This document shows, piece after piece, positions 26,561-34,107 of a DNA stretch of 64,000 nucleotides. The notes beneath the pieces are model-generated. The model was not told the DNA's origin. It made no database searches and was given only the letters and a program-made list of their open reading frames with translations. The DNA comes from Halorientalis salina. GTDB lineage: Archaea > Halobacteriota > Halobacteria > Halobacteriales > Haloarculaceae. A program made the position numbers and the translations under genes. The stretch spans positions 124,001 to 188,000 of the forward strand of contig NZ_SOSC01000003.1 of NCBI RefSeq assembly GCF_005049285.1. Reading direction: 5' to 3'. How positions within the stretch are numbered: position 1 is the stretch's first letter; each line of letters starts with the position of its first letter.

Positions 26561-26744
26561 GTTCGCGGCAGAAGCGTCCTGACGGAGTCCCCGCGAGTGA
26601 AACGAGCGGTGGCACGGTAGACCAAGCTCTGCCGGAGATTTGAACTCAGTCGCTCCCGTTCCCTGCTCAAATCTCCGTGACCGTTTCGCCGCTCACGGAG
26701 GCGAGCGACAAACGCGTCGCTCGCCGAGTTGTTCGCGGCAGAAA
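26561..26744 (-). repeat. Direct and inverted copies of the tRNA-Arg 3' end
   Basis: On the 3' side of tRNA-Arg(GCG) are: an inverted T-arm copy (26666-26677), a direct copy (26633-26647, 15 of 15, exactly 120 bp from the original at 26753-26767), and a copy of the acceptor 3' end plus flank (26561-26586 versus 26731-26756, 25 of 26). The inverted and direct copies pair as an 11-bp perfect stem (CGGAGATTTGA with TCAAATCTCCG). The rest of 26281-26744 has no gene that I can see. Confidence 0.85.
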
Positions 26745-26817
26745 CGTCCTGACGGAGATTTGAACTCCGGTCCCTGGCTCCGCAAGCCAAGAGGATAGTC
26801 CACTACCCTATCAGGAC
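26745..26817 (-). tRNA. tRNA-Arg(GCG)
   Basis: 73 nt, no intron. Acceptor GTCCTGA pairs with TCAGGAC, discriminator G; anticodon stem TTGGC/GCCAG with loop TTGCGGA, anticodon GCG reading CGC/CGU arginine codons; T-arm CGGAG-TTCAAAT-CTCCG. No encoded CCA. Confidence 0.93.
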
Positions 26818-26967
26818 TCATCTCTTCGTTTCGCGGTTGCAGATAAAGGGGTTACGATTCGGCGACCGCGTGTGGGTACGTACCGATACCCAGGTTCGGT
26901 TGCCGACTATTGGTTAATTTCTTGTCGAAATCAGCATTATTATATCAGGTCGAGACGGATCAGACGT

Positions 26968-27609
26968 ATGGCCGAGCCGGTCGCAAATCGCGATACGACC
27001 CCTCCATCGGAGCGATTGCGCGGGGCGGCGAACATCCTCGTCCTGGAGCCGTCGTTCGGGCGGTCCACGAGCGGCGTCTGTACGGATCTCCTGGCCGGCG
27101 AGGACCCACCGAGTGCAACGGTACTCGGCATTACCTACAGGCAGTCACCCGCCGAGTGGATCGGTGGGTGGGAAGACGCGACCGGGACCGCGCCCGCACA
27201 CGGGATGGTCATCGGTGTCGGCGACCTGAGCGACCTCGACGCGGCGTCCGAGTCAGCGCCCGAGACCGCGGACCGCTGGACCGTCGAGAGCATCGAGAAC
27301 GCGTCGGACCTGACCGGGCTGGGGATCGAACTCAGTAAGTTCCTCGAACAGGCCCACGAGACCGACGCAGTCGACCGCCCGCGGCTCTGTTTCGACTCGC
27401 TGACCGCGCTCCTGCAGTACGCCGACCTCAAACGCGCCTTCCGGTTCCTCCACGTCGTCACGGGCAGGGTCAAGTCCGCCAACGGTATCGGACACTACCA
27501 CATCGACCCGGAGGCCCACGACGAGCAGACGCTGGCGACGATCAAGGGGCTGTTCGACGCCGTCGTCGACGTCGACGAGACCGGCGAGTGGTCCGTCGAG
27601 ACGCGCTGA
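26968..27609 (+). CDS. HTR-like haloarchaeal protein with KaiC/RecA-like fold
   Basis: 213 residues. The pattern NILVLEPSFGRSTSGVCTDLL, VLGITYRQSPAEWIGGW, and PRLCFDSLTALLQYADLKRAFRFLHVVTGRVKSANGIGHYHID matches the haloarchaeal family annotated as HTR-like, which has a RecA/KaiC-like core without a Walker A motif. In related genes it accompanies signalling systems. ATG at 26968 follows an AT-rich stretch likely to hold the promoter. Biochemical role unknown. Confidence 0.75.
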   Translation: MAEPVANRDTTPPSERLRGAANILVLEPSFGRSTSGVCTDLLAGEDPPSATVLGITYRQSPAEWIGGWEDATGTAPAHGMVIGVGDLSDLDAASESAPETADRWTVESIENASDLTGLGIELSKFLEQAHETDAVDRPRLCFDSLTALLQYADLKRAFRFLHVVTGRVKSANGIGHYHIDPEAHDEQTLATIKGLFDAVVDVDETGEWSVETR

Positions 27610-27695
27610 CGGCGACCGTCGCGGCGAGTTCGCAGGCTCAAAGGCTCGTTTGACTCTACGGTAGTTCCTTTTTATACGGGGACGATGGTGTACCC

Positions 27696-28355
27696 ATGCG
27701 ACGACGCAGACTCCTGAAAGTCACCGCCTCCGCAACCGCCCTCTCGGCGTTCGCCGGCTGTACCCAGACCGGTGAGCGCGGGACCGAGGAACCGACCGAT
27801 TCGCAAACAGACACAGACGATCCCGGGAGCCAACCGGGGACCAACGGCACCGACTCGCAGGGAACTGAGGCAACCGACATCGCCGACGGTTCGACCGGCA
27901 GCGAAGGAGCCGAAAGCGAGGTCGGCTGGAGTAGCGGCGGTCGCATGAACGGCGTCGACTTCTCCTTTAGCTCTCGCAGTCCCGAGTGCGGCGAGGGCGA
28001 AGACGACGTCGACATCTCCTTCGACGACGACGCCGGGGAGATCGTCCTCGATGGCATCATCAGCGGGAGCGATCTCTGTAAACGCGCCCAACTGACGTCG
28101 GTCGAACACGATGAAGACGAGGACAAGCTGACGGCGACTGTCGAAGCCGTCGACCGGGAGGACTGCGAGGACAGCGACATGTCCGCAGGCCAGTGTCAGG
28201 TCGACATCGAGTACGAAGCCACCTTCACCTTCGAGGACGAGGTGCCGTCCGAAGCGTCGGTGAGTCACGGCAGCGGTTTCGGTGCCAGCGCCGCCCACGG
28301 GGGTTCCTCCGCCAGCGCCAGCACCAGCAAACAGGTTACCGAAACGGCCGACTAG
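27696..28355 (+). CDS. Tat lipoprotein of unknown function
   Basis: 219 residues. N-terminal MRRRRLLKVT Tat-like signal and lipobox FAGC (Cys22), then a Thr/Asp/Gly-rich linker to about residue 75, then a small domain with paired cysteines (SRSPECGEGED, SGSDLCKRA, REDCEDSDMSAGQCQVDIEYEATFTFED). Four cysteines in the outer domain could form disulphides. No recognised family. Confidence 0.8.
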   Translation: MRRRRLLKVTASATALSAFAGCTQTGERGTEEPTDSQTDTDDPGSQPGTNGTDSQGTEATDIADGSTGSEGAESEVGWSSGGRMNGVDFSFSSRSPECGEGEDDVDISFDDDAGEIVLDGIISGSDLCKRAQLTSVEHDEDEDKLTATVEAVDREDCEDSDMSAGQCQVDIEYEATFTFEDEVPSEASVSHGSGFGASAAHGGSSASASTSKQVTETAD

Positions 28356-28429
28356 TCCACCGAGGCCCGGGGACGGTCGACCACTGGCCGACACAACCCC
28401 TTTGGCGACGGCAGGCAAAGCGACGGGGT

Positions 28430-29047
28430 ATGGAGCCACACCTCCGGGCCGGCCTGGCGATCTACAACGCGGGCGATTTCCACGCCGCACACGACGCCTG
28501 GGAGGACCGCTGGCTCGACCTGGAGCGTGGCACCGACGACGAGCGGTTCCTGCACGGGCTCATCCAGTTCACCGCGGCCGTCCACCACGCCACCGACCGG
28601 AACTGGACGGGCGCGACCGGGCTGACCGACAGCGCGCTCGGCTACCTCGAGGGCCTCGGCGACGAGTATCGCGGTGTCGACCTCACCCCCGTTCGGTCGT
28701 ACCTAGCGCTGCTCGACGCCGACCCAGAGGTGATCGAGCGTCGGTCGCCGCCGCCTGTTTCACACGAGGGAACAATAGTCGGGCTGTCAGATCTGTCCTT
28801 CGAGGCGGCGGCCGTCGCCGCCGAAGTGTACGCCGAAGCGCGTGGCTACGACGAAACGGTCGTCGAACGTGCGGTGCGATACGCGAGGGCCGATCTCGAC
28901 GCCGGCCGGGGGACGAGCGAGTTCGTTACTTTCGTGCTCGACTTCGCCAGGGACGCCGAGAATCGAGGAATCGTCTTCCAGCGGCTTGCCGAACACGTCG
29001 ACCGGCGAGCACAGCGAGAAGCGGACGTCGATGGGTTGTTCGACTAG
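28430..29047 (+). CDS. DUF309 family protein
   Basis: 205 residues. The N-terminal GLAIYNAGDFHAAHDAWEDRWLDL and FLHGLIQFTAAVHHA match DUF309, an all-helical family with conserved His and Glu (the AHDAWE motif) of unknown function. A second helical half (170-205) extends past the usual domain. Convergent overlap of 4 bp with the hydrolase gene. Confidence 0.85.
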   Translation: MEPHLRAGLAIYNAGDFHAAHDAWEDRWLDLERGTDDERFLHGLIQFTAAVHHATDRNWTGATGLTDSALGYLEGLGDEYRGVDLTPVRSYLALLDADPEVIERRSPPPVSHEGTIVGLSDLSFEAAAVAAEVYAEARGYDETVVERAVRYARADLDAGRGTSEFVTFVLDFARDAENRGIVFQRLAEHVDRRAQREADVDGLFD

Positions 29048-29904
29048 AACTGATCGACGACCTGATCCATACAGCCGTTGCCGGGCTGGAAGTACTCGCA
29101 GTGGTCGGCCACCGAATCAGTCACGTCGACGTCGTCGTAGTCACCCGGTGCCGTCCCGTCGGCACCGTCGTCACCGAGCGCCTGAGAGCCGAACTCGCCG
29201 ATGCTGTAGATGTACTCCAGAACGGCGTCGCTCCCGCTGTGGAAGTTGTCGACCTGCTCGGCGCCGTTCGCGACGGCGTCGTAGAACTCGCCGTCGCTCC
29301 ACCAGCCCTCGGTGATCGAGTCGCCGTCGACGGCCGCCCCGAGCAGCGAGAGCGAGGTGACGCTGTCGCCCGTCGATTGGAGTTCGTCGAGACAGGCCAG
29401 CGACGCCCGCGCGCCCAGCGAGTGACAGACCAGGCGGACGGTCGTCCCTGGATGGTCGCTCATGTAGTCCCGGAGCCAGTCGGCCAGTTCCCGCCCGTGT
29501 TCCTCGGCGGTGTCCTTGGCCGACCACCACCAGGGGTTGTTTGACGGATATTTGAAGCCCACCACGTCGCCGCCGTAGCTCGTCTCGTCGAGCGCCATCT
29601 TGCACGTGTAGGCCTGCCCCGTCGCGTCGCCACTCAGTTCCTCCTGCCAACCGTGGACGAAGACCAGGAGTTCGTCCGTCCCCCACGGGAAGTCCCCGCT
29701 CGTCGACCCGTCCTCGATCATCGGGAACCCGTCCGGCGCGTCGCTCGCGTTCAGCTTCAGACAGGTCCCCGCCGAGGCGCTCCCGCTGAAGGCCGTGACG
29801 CCCGTCAGCGCGACTGCCCCAGTGGCCGCCCCCTGCAGTACGTCACGTCGGTCGACCGTTCGCTCCCCGTCTCCACTGTCGCCTGCATTCCCCTTGCGAG
29901 ACAT
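29044..29904 (-). CDS. Secreted alpha/beta hydrolase (esterase/lipase-like)
   Basis: 286 residues with Tat signal (TVDRRDVLQGAATGAVALTG) and no lipobox, so probably released. LLVFVHGWQEE gives the oxyanion-hole strand and LVCHSLGARASL is the nucleophile elbow with Ser in G/C-H-S-L-G. A WWWSAKDTAEEHGRELADWL segment follows the first strand pair as in DUF726/lipase-like haloarchaeal hydrolases. Cys residues in CEYFQPGNGCMDQ at the end may form a disulphide. Substrate unknown. Confidence 0.85.
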   Translation of the reverse strand: MSRKGNAGDSGDGERTVDRRDVLQGAATGAVALTGVTAFSGSASAGTCLKLNASDAPDGFPMIEDGSTSGDFPWGTDELLVFVHGWQEELSGDATGQAYTCKMALDETSYGGDVVGFKYPSNNPWWWSAKDTAEEHGRELADWLRDYMSDHPGTTVRLVCHSLGARASLACLDELQSTGDSVTSLSLLGAAVDGDSITEGWWSDGEFYDAVANGAEQVDNFHSGSDAVLEYIYSIGEFGSQALGDDGADGTAPGDYDDVDVTDSVADHCEYFQPGNGCMDQVVDQF

Positions 29905-30097
29905 ACTCTCGTGTATCCAACCCGCATGTAGACTTATTATGCCGGTAATAGGCGGCCATTTATATATAATTATAAGTAAAGAACACCATTATATTAAGTA
30001 ATAGGTATAGAGAAATATAGTCTGAAACCGACAAATACCGTCGGTACGTCGTCTCGGAGCCGGTGGCAGAAACGACGGTCGTCGGACGAGGCAGGTT

Positions 30098-30862
30098 TCA
30101 GTCGTCGACCTTCTCGTCGCCGTCCCATTCGGCGGAGTTGTCCATCGGTTCGTACCCCAGGGCCTCCTTGGCCCGCTCGATGGAGTAGTACTTGCGGTCG
30201 TTGTCTGAGATTCCGTAGACGATCTCGAAGTCGTAGTCGGCTTCGATCGTGCGCGCGTGGAGGTGGGCGCAGTCCCGGTAGGAGAGCCACATCGCCTGGC
30301 CGCGTTCGTAGTCGATCGGCGGGTGTCCCTGGGTCAGGTTGCCGATGCGAACGTTACAGACGGAGATGCCGTGTTCGTCGTGGTAGTACCGGCCGAGAAC
30401 TTCGCCGGTGGCCTTCGAGACGCCGTAGAGGTTGCCGGGGCGCGGGAGTTCCGTCCCGTCGAGGCGGTATTCGTCGTGCTGGCGGTACATCTCGGGGGTG
30501 CGCTCGTCGGTCTCGTAGGCACCGACGGCGTGGTTCGAGGAGGCGTAGACGAACTTCTCGACGCCGTTCTCGATGGCCGCCTCGTACATCTTCTGGGTGC
30601 CGTCGATGTTGTTCGAGAGCACGCTCTTCCACGGTGCGGAGGGGCGCGGGTCGCCAGCCAGGTGGATGACGGCCCCGACGCCGTCGACTGCCGCCTGGAC
30701 TTTCTCGTCGTCGGTGACGTCGCCGACGAGGTACTCGTGGTCGGGTTCCTCCTGCGGTGGGCTGTGAAACATGAGCCGCCAGTCGTACCGCTCGCCGATG
30801 CCACCGAGGATGGCCTCGCCGACGTTACCGCCCGCCCCCGTGAGCAAAACCGGGTCGTCCAT
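30098..30862 (-). CDS. azf: Extended SDR; probable NAD-dependent glucose-6-phosphate dehydrogenase
   Basis: 254 residues, NAD-binding GAGGNVGEAIL at the N-terminus, catalytic NLYGVSKATGE (Tyr and Lys of YxxxK), AVIHLAGDPRP, FVYASSNHAVGAYE. The sequence strongly resembles the haloarchaeal azf product, an epimerase-like SDR that oxidises glucose-6-phosphate with NAD and starts the oxidative pentose phosphate pathway. The nearby rpa-histone-deacetylase genes are also near azf in Haloferax, supporting the call. Uronate dehydrogenase is the alternative. Confidence 0.75.
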   Translation of the reverse strand: MDDPVLLTGAGGNVGEAILGGIGERYDWRLMFHSPPQEEPDHEYLVGDVTDDEKVQAAVDGVGAVIHLAGDPRPSAPWKSVLSNNIDGTQKMYEAAIENGVEKFVYASSNHAVGAYETDERTPEMYRQHDEYRLDGTELPRPGNLYGVSKATGEVLGRYYHDEHGISVCNVRIGNLTQGHPPIDYERGQAMWLSYRDCAHLHARTIEADYDFEIVYGISDNDRKYYSIERAKEALGYEPMDNSAEWDGDEKVDD

Positions 30863-30928
30863 TCAGGTAACTCTGAACCGCGGCGTCAGTAAGTAAGATA
30901 CGATTCGCGTCCTGTCGGCGTGGTAATA

Positions 30929-31546
30929 CTACTGGACCGGTCGTGCAAAGGCCAGCGTGCCGCTGATGTTGTCGATGTAGACCTGGAGTTCGTCGCCCTC
31001 GCTGGTGCCGGGGACGAAGATGCGGTACTTGCCTTTCTCGGCGACGCCGTCGCCTTTCCGGCCCATGCCGGTGATCTTGACCTGGTAGGTCTCGCCCTCT
31101 TCGAGCGTGGCCGTCGTCGACGATGACTTGCTACTGCTGCCGGCGCGTTTCTCGACCGGGCGGAAGGCACCACAGGCCTCACAGCGCAGCATCTGCGTGC
31201 GGTCCTCGGTGGTGAGTTTCGTGTCCGGCAGGCCACATTCCGAACAGACGACGTACTCCTCGGCGTAGTGGTCGAGGGCCGCCTCGAAATCGCCCTCGTC
31301 GAAGGAACCGTTGTAGCGGCTGCGGTCGTCGTCGAACGAGCCGTTGGTCCCGAACTCCCGCTGGACGAACCGGTGGACGTGTTCGGCCTCGCGCGAGAGC
31401 GCGTCGGCGATAGCCTTGAGGTTCGTCAGGCGCGTAAACGCACCGTCCTCCTGGACGGCCGGGTCCGGGATCTGGAGCCGTTTCTGGCTGGCCGAGCGTT
31501 CGGGGAGTTCCTCGTACGCTCGGTCGAGTGTGGCTTCGTAGTCCAT
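30929..31546 (-). CDS. Translation initiation factor aIF2 beta fused to a TRAM domain
   Basis: 205 residues: aIF2-beta core (about 1-140) with N-terminal helix, the LKAIADALSREAEHVHRFVQREFGTNGSF domain and a zinc ribbon CSECGLPDTKL ... LRCEACGAF; then a Ser-rich linker and a TRAM domain (about 150-205: VKITGMGRKGDGVAEKGKYRIFVPG). aIF2 beta works with alpha and gamma to bring initiator tRNA to the ribosome; the TRAM adds RNA binding. This fusion is a haloarchaeal form. Confidence 0.93.
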   Translation of the reverse strand: MDYEATLDRAYEELPERSASQKRLQIPDPAVQEDGAFTRLTNLKAIADALSREAEHVHRFVQREFGTNGSFDDDRSRYNGSFDEGDFEAALDHYAEEYVVCSECGLPDTKLTTEDRTQMLRCEACGAFRPVEKRAGSSSKSSSTTATLEEGETYQVKITGMGRKGDGVAEKGKYRIFVPGTSEGDELQVYIDNISGTLAFARPVQ

Positions 31547-31593
31547 ACCGTCAGGAGTCGGTCAGCCCGTATAGGGCTTCCGTACGACATCCT

Positions 31594-31613
31594 CCGCGCC
31601 CTAAAGAGCGCGG
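31594..31613. terminator. IS200/IS605-type right-end hairpin
   Basis: Perfect 6-bp inverted repeat CCGCGC...GCGCGG with an 8-base loop (cctaaaga), 27 bp beyond the tnpB stop. This is where IS605-group elements have the subterminal palindrome recognised by TnpA and where the 3' end of the TnpB guide RNA lies. It could also terminate transcription. Confidence 0.6.
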
Positions 31614-32348
31614 TTTCCTCCGTGGGAGTCTCAGCCGGTCTACGAGTCCCCGAAGGCAACATTCCCGTTGTGGTGGACGGTACTCGGGTCTGTGCGCTGT
31701 TCTTTGGGACGGTGAGAGTGTGGTGACTCCGACCAGTCGTGGTCGTCCCACTCGAACCGCACTGGCCGTGCCATCGGCCTGACTGCCTGTTCTGTGTGCC
31801 GTTTGAGGAACGTTTCTGAGGCTGTGAGGTCGGCATTTCCCTCGAACCCACACGGACAGGTGAGTGTGTCCTGATGCCGGGTCGTTCGGTCTCTCGAACC
31901 ACATTGCGGGCACTCCTGGCTGGTCCATGCTTCCGACCGGACTTCCACCGAGATACCGTATTCCTCGGCGGTACAAACCAGGCGCTCGGTGAATTTCCTG
32001 AATGACCAGAAATTGTGGGTCTTGGCGTTGGTTTCGACCGACCAGTGCGTGTCCAACACGTCGATCAAGCCGCCAATATACACTGTATCCACGCCGTCCT
32101 CGTACAGTCTTTCCAGCAGGTCACGACACAGTGCCTCTTGGGCGTGGTCGCGGCGTCGGGTCCGTTTCCGATATAATCGCCGGATACGTTCGCTACTGTA
32201 TCGCCAGTCTTCGAGTTTCGACTGTAACCTGGCGATTTCTCGTGTCGTCTCACGGAAACGGTTGAACAGGTCCCGACCTTCGTACAGGTATTGCTCGCCG
32301 GTCGTGGTGGTACAGGCGACGAGAGTGTTCGCACCAATGTCCAGAGCG

Positions 32349-32402
32349 GTCATCAGACTGCGTCTGATGGGCAACCAGAAATCTCCGATTTCTGGTGACG
32401 GC
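32349..32402. repeat. Double-hairpin unit inserted in tnpB (site 3)
   Basis: Hairpin A: CATCAGAC-tgc-GTCTGATG (32351-32369). Hairpin B: CCAGAAATC-tcc-GATTTCTGG (32375-32395), linked by ggcaa. Removing about 55 bases rejoins the tnpB frame as [11 protein letters not shown]. Hairpin A is shared in core (CAGACTGCGTCTG) with the first unit of the array at 33276. Confidence 0.85.
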
Positions 32403-32690
32403 CGTCTCTGCGGCCAGTGGAGTGCCCCGTGCATTATCAGGAACAGTCACGGGTTGCGAAGCCCTGAACGTGCTATCAGTCTCGTCGTACCACAGGTCCA
32501 ACCGGCCCTGCTTCTCGTAGTTGGGCCAGTTCGGGTCGCCAGCGATTTCAAGCCGGAGACGCCCGGTGTGGTCGTATCTATCTTTCAACTCGCTCCCGAT
32601 CAGTATCTCAAGCCGGGAGCGCTCGCCCCATTCGACGGTGTATGCGTCGTTGCGAATGACGCCTTTGAGTTGGCGTCCATCGTCTTTGTT

Positions 32691-32743
32691 GTCGAGGCGA
32701 ATCTACGATTCGCCGACCATTGGAAATCGGAGATTTCCAAGAC
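32691..32743. repeat. Double-hairpin unit inserted in tnpB (site 2)
   Basis: Hairpin A: GGCGAATC-tac-GATTCGCC (32696-32714). Hairpin B: TTGGAAATC-gga-GATTTCCAA (32720-32740), linker gacca-like. The insert keeps frame but carries a TAG on the tnpB strand. Confidence 0.85.
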
Positions 32744-32958
32744 CACGGAAGCCCGGCGGTTCCGGATGTTCCGTGACTGACGTATTCGACTCATCGTGGT
32801 ACTGGTCCTTCAGGCGGAAGAACCCGCGCCACGCTTCACTGTTTTTGCGTATCACCTGTTGGGCAGTGGACGCACCAAGCACGCCCTTGTACTTGCCTTC
32901 GAGTCGGCCTGTATCGGTGTCCCACACGTCCTCACCCTCAAAGCCGTCCTCGTCGTTG

Positions 32959-33007
32959 TCAAGCAAATCGTAGATTTGCGTACATCGCGGAGCTTTGCTC
33001 CGCTCAG
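32959..33007. repeat. Double-hairpin unit inserted in tnpB (site 1)
   Basis: Hairpin A: GCAAATC-gta-GATTTGC (32963-32979). Hairpin B: GCGGAGC-ttt-GCTCCGC (32987-33003), linker gtacatc. The 49-bp insert introduces a TGA after RLMRY and shifts frame by one. Confidence 0.85.
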
Positions 33008-33269
33008 TACCGCATGAGGCGCTGGTACGTGACTTGGTTCCAGAGCGCGGCAGAAGCGTCCAACAGGTCCCGTAGCAGTTGCTCTCCGGTATTTGAGAGT
33101 GGTCGCACGGCGAACGTGTTGGTACGCTTCATGGCCCACTGTTACATCCAATCCGTCTTGTAATAAAGTACAGCTAACCACAGTGAAAGTAGAACTCGCG
33201 GCGAGTGGTAGAAACTCACGACCAGCAGTAACGGGGGGGTTTTCACTGGAGCGGACGCGATCCACACCC

Positions 33270-33541
33270 GTTCGCCAGACTGCGTCTGTCGGGCAGCCAG
33301 AATCCGGCGGATTCTGGGAACGTCCCCAGAACGCTCCGCGTTCTGGTGTGCGAACGAGACGCTTCGCGTCTCGTCAACGTCCCCAGAAATCTCCGATTAC
33401 TGGTGTCTCGGAAACCGGGGATTTCTGACGTCGAAGGGAATGTGTAGATTCCCTGCCCATTGAAAAACTTCACTTTTCAAGAAGTCCGCAGGAGCGGCAG
33501 CTCCTGAGAGATGCGAATGAGAGCTTCGCTCTCGTCAACGC
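33270..33541. repeat. Tandem array of five double-hairpin units
   Basis: Ten successive hairpins of 5-9 bp stem: 33276-33288, 33297-33317, 33326-33346, 33354-33374, 33383-33403, 33408-33428, 33435-33454, 33460-33480, 33489-33506, 33519-33533. Eight have 3-base loops. Units are separated by short gtc-containing junctions (33322, 33379, 33430, 33484, 33540), a period of 51-57 bp. Stem sequences differ between units but pairing is kept. Lies between the tnpB element and mptD. No coding sequence is evident in 33133-33692. Confidence 0.85.
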
Positions 33542-33692
33542 CACTTCGGCCCTCGATTCCGACAGAGCGTCAGAACACTTGGCCCTCACGGGAATGGGAA
33601 ACTCTCTCGCAGTCACAGGTAGGAATCCGCCACGCCAAGGTATTTCACGCCCATCCCCAAGGGACTTTTCGCCCCGGCCACATTCTCGTGTC

Positions 33693-34040
33693 ATGGATCC
33701 GACCGACGCCCAGACCGCCTGCTTCGAGGCCGGCATCAAGTTCGGCTCGCTCTATCACCAGTTCGCGGGCACGCCCGTCAGTCCCGACAGCGCCGACTCG
33801 CTCGCCCGCGCCATCGAGGAGTCCATCGAGAACCAGCCACACTGTGAGTCGGTCTCCGTCGAGATACTGACCGACGAACTCGCGGCCGCCATCGACGACG
33901 GCGCGGCCGAGTACACCGAACTCACCGGCCAGTTCCTCGACGTCGAGATCCGAATCGACTACGATGACGTCGACGTGCTGGCCCGGATGGAGATGGAGGA
34001 CGGCTATCCCATGATGCGTGTCGCGGACGTGGACGCCTGA
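33693..34040 (+). CDS. mptD: Archaeal dihydroneopterin aldolase
   Basis: 115 residues, full length for the archaeal MptD family (formerly DUF381), which cleaves dihydroneopterin to 6-hydroxymethyl-dihydropterin in tetrahydromethanopterin or folate-type cofactor synthesis. Diagnostic FEAGIKFGSLYHQFAGTPVS and ENQPHCESVSVEI, with conserved Glu and the C-terminal YPMMRVADV. The promoter must lie within about 150 bp of the hairpin array. Confidence 0.88.
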   Translation: MDPTDAQTACFEAGIKFGSLYHQFAGTPVSPDSADSLARAIEESIENQPHCESVSVEILTDELAAAIDDGAAEYTELTGQFLDVEIRIDYDDVDVLARMEMEDGYPMMRVADVDA

Positions 34041-34107
34041 CAGCCTCGACTTCCGAACGTGAAACTCCGAGTGGGTGTATATATGTCTCGCTCCTGAACC
34101 GTCGAAC

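Larger units (their letters stand above)
31640..33132 (-). pseudogene. tnpB: TnpB RNA-guided nuclease, broken by three double-hairpin inserts
   Basis: Start MKRTNTFAVRPLSNTGEQLL at 33132; stop at 31640. Intact stretches resume in different frames after inserts at about 32959-33007 (stop plus frameshift), 32691-32743 (in-frame TAG) and 32349-32402 (frameshift). The C-terminal nuclease part holds RuvC-I DIGANT, zinc ribbon CPQCGS...CPCGFEG and Ruv[15 protein letters not shown]. The RuvC-II segment reads [10 protein letters not shown], lacking the acidic residue normally expected there. Without the inserts the sequence reads as a full-length protein of about 430 residues, so the inserts are the main cause of death. 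Confidence 0.85.
31590..33200 (-). mobile_element. Degenerate IS200/IS605-group (IS1341-type, tnpB-only) element
   Basis: Contains one decayed tnpB and the right-end hairpin at 31594-31613. No tnpA is seen, so mobility would need an enzyme in trans. The left end is uncertain: upstream of the tnpB start a short inverted repeat around 33200 (gcgagtgg/ccac-like) may be part of it. The element is itself the target of three hairpin inserts. Confidence 0.78.

Noticed and set aside
30000-30097. AT-rich stretch between hydrolase and azf as an origin
   Set aside because: No repeats or Orc1/Cdc6 gene nearby; AT content alone fits a promoter region.
33270-33541. CRISPR array or terminator cluster
   Set aside because: Units differ in sequence and lack a constant repeat; ten hairpins in a row with no T-tracts do not fit terminators.
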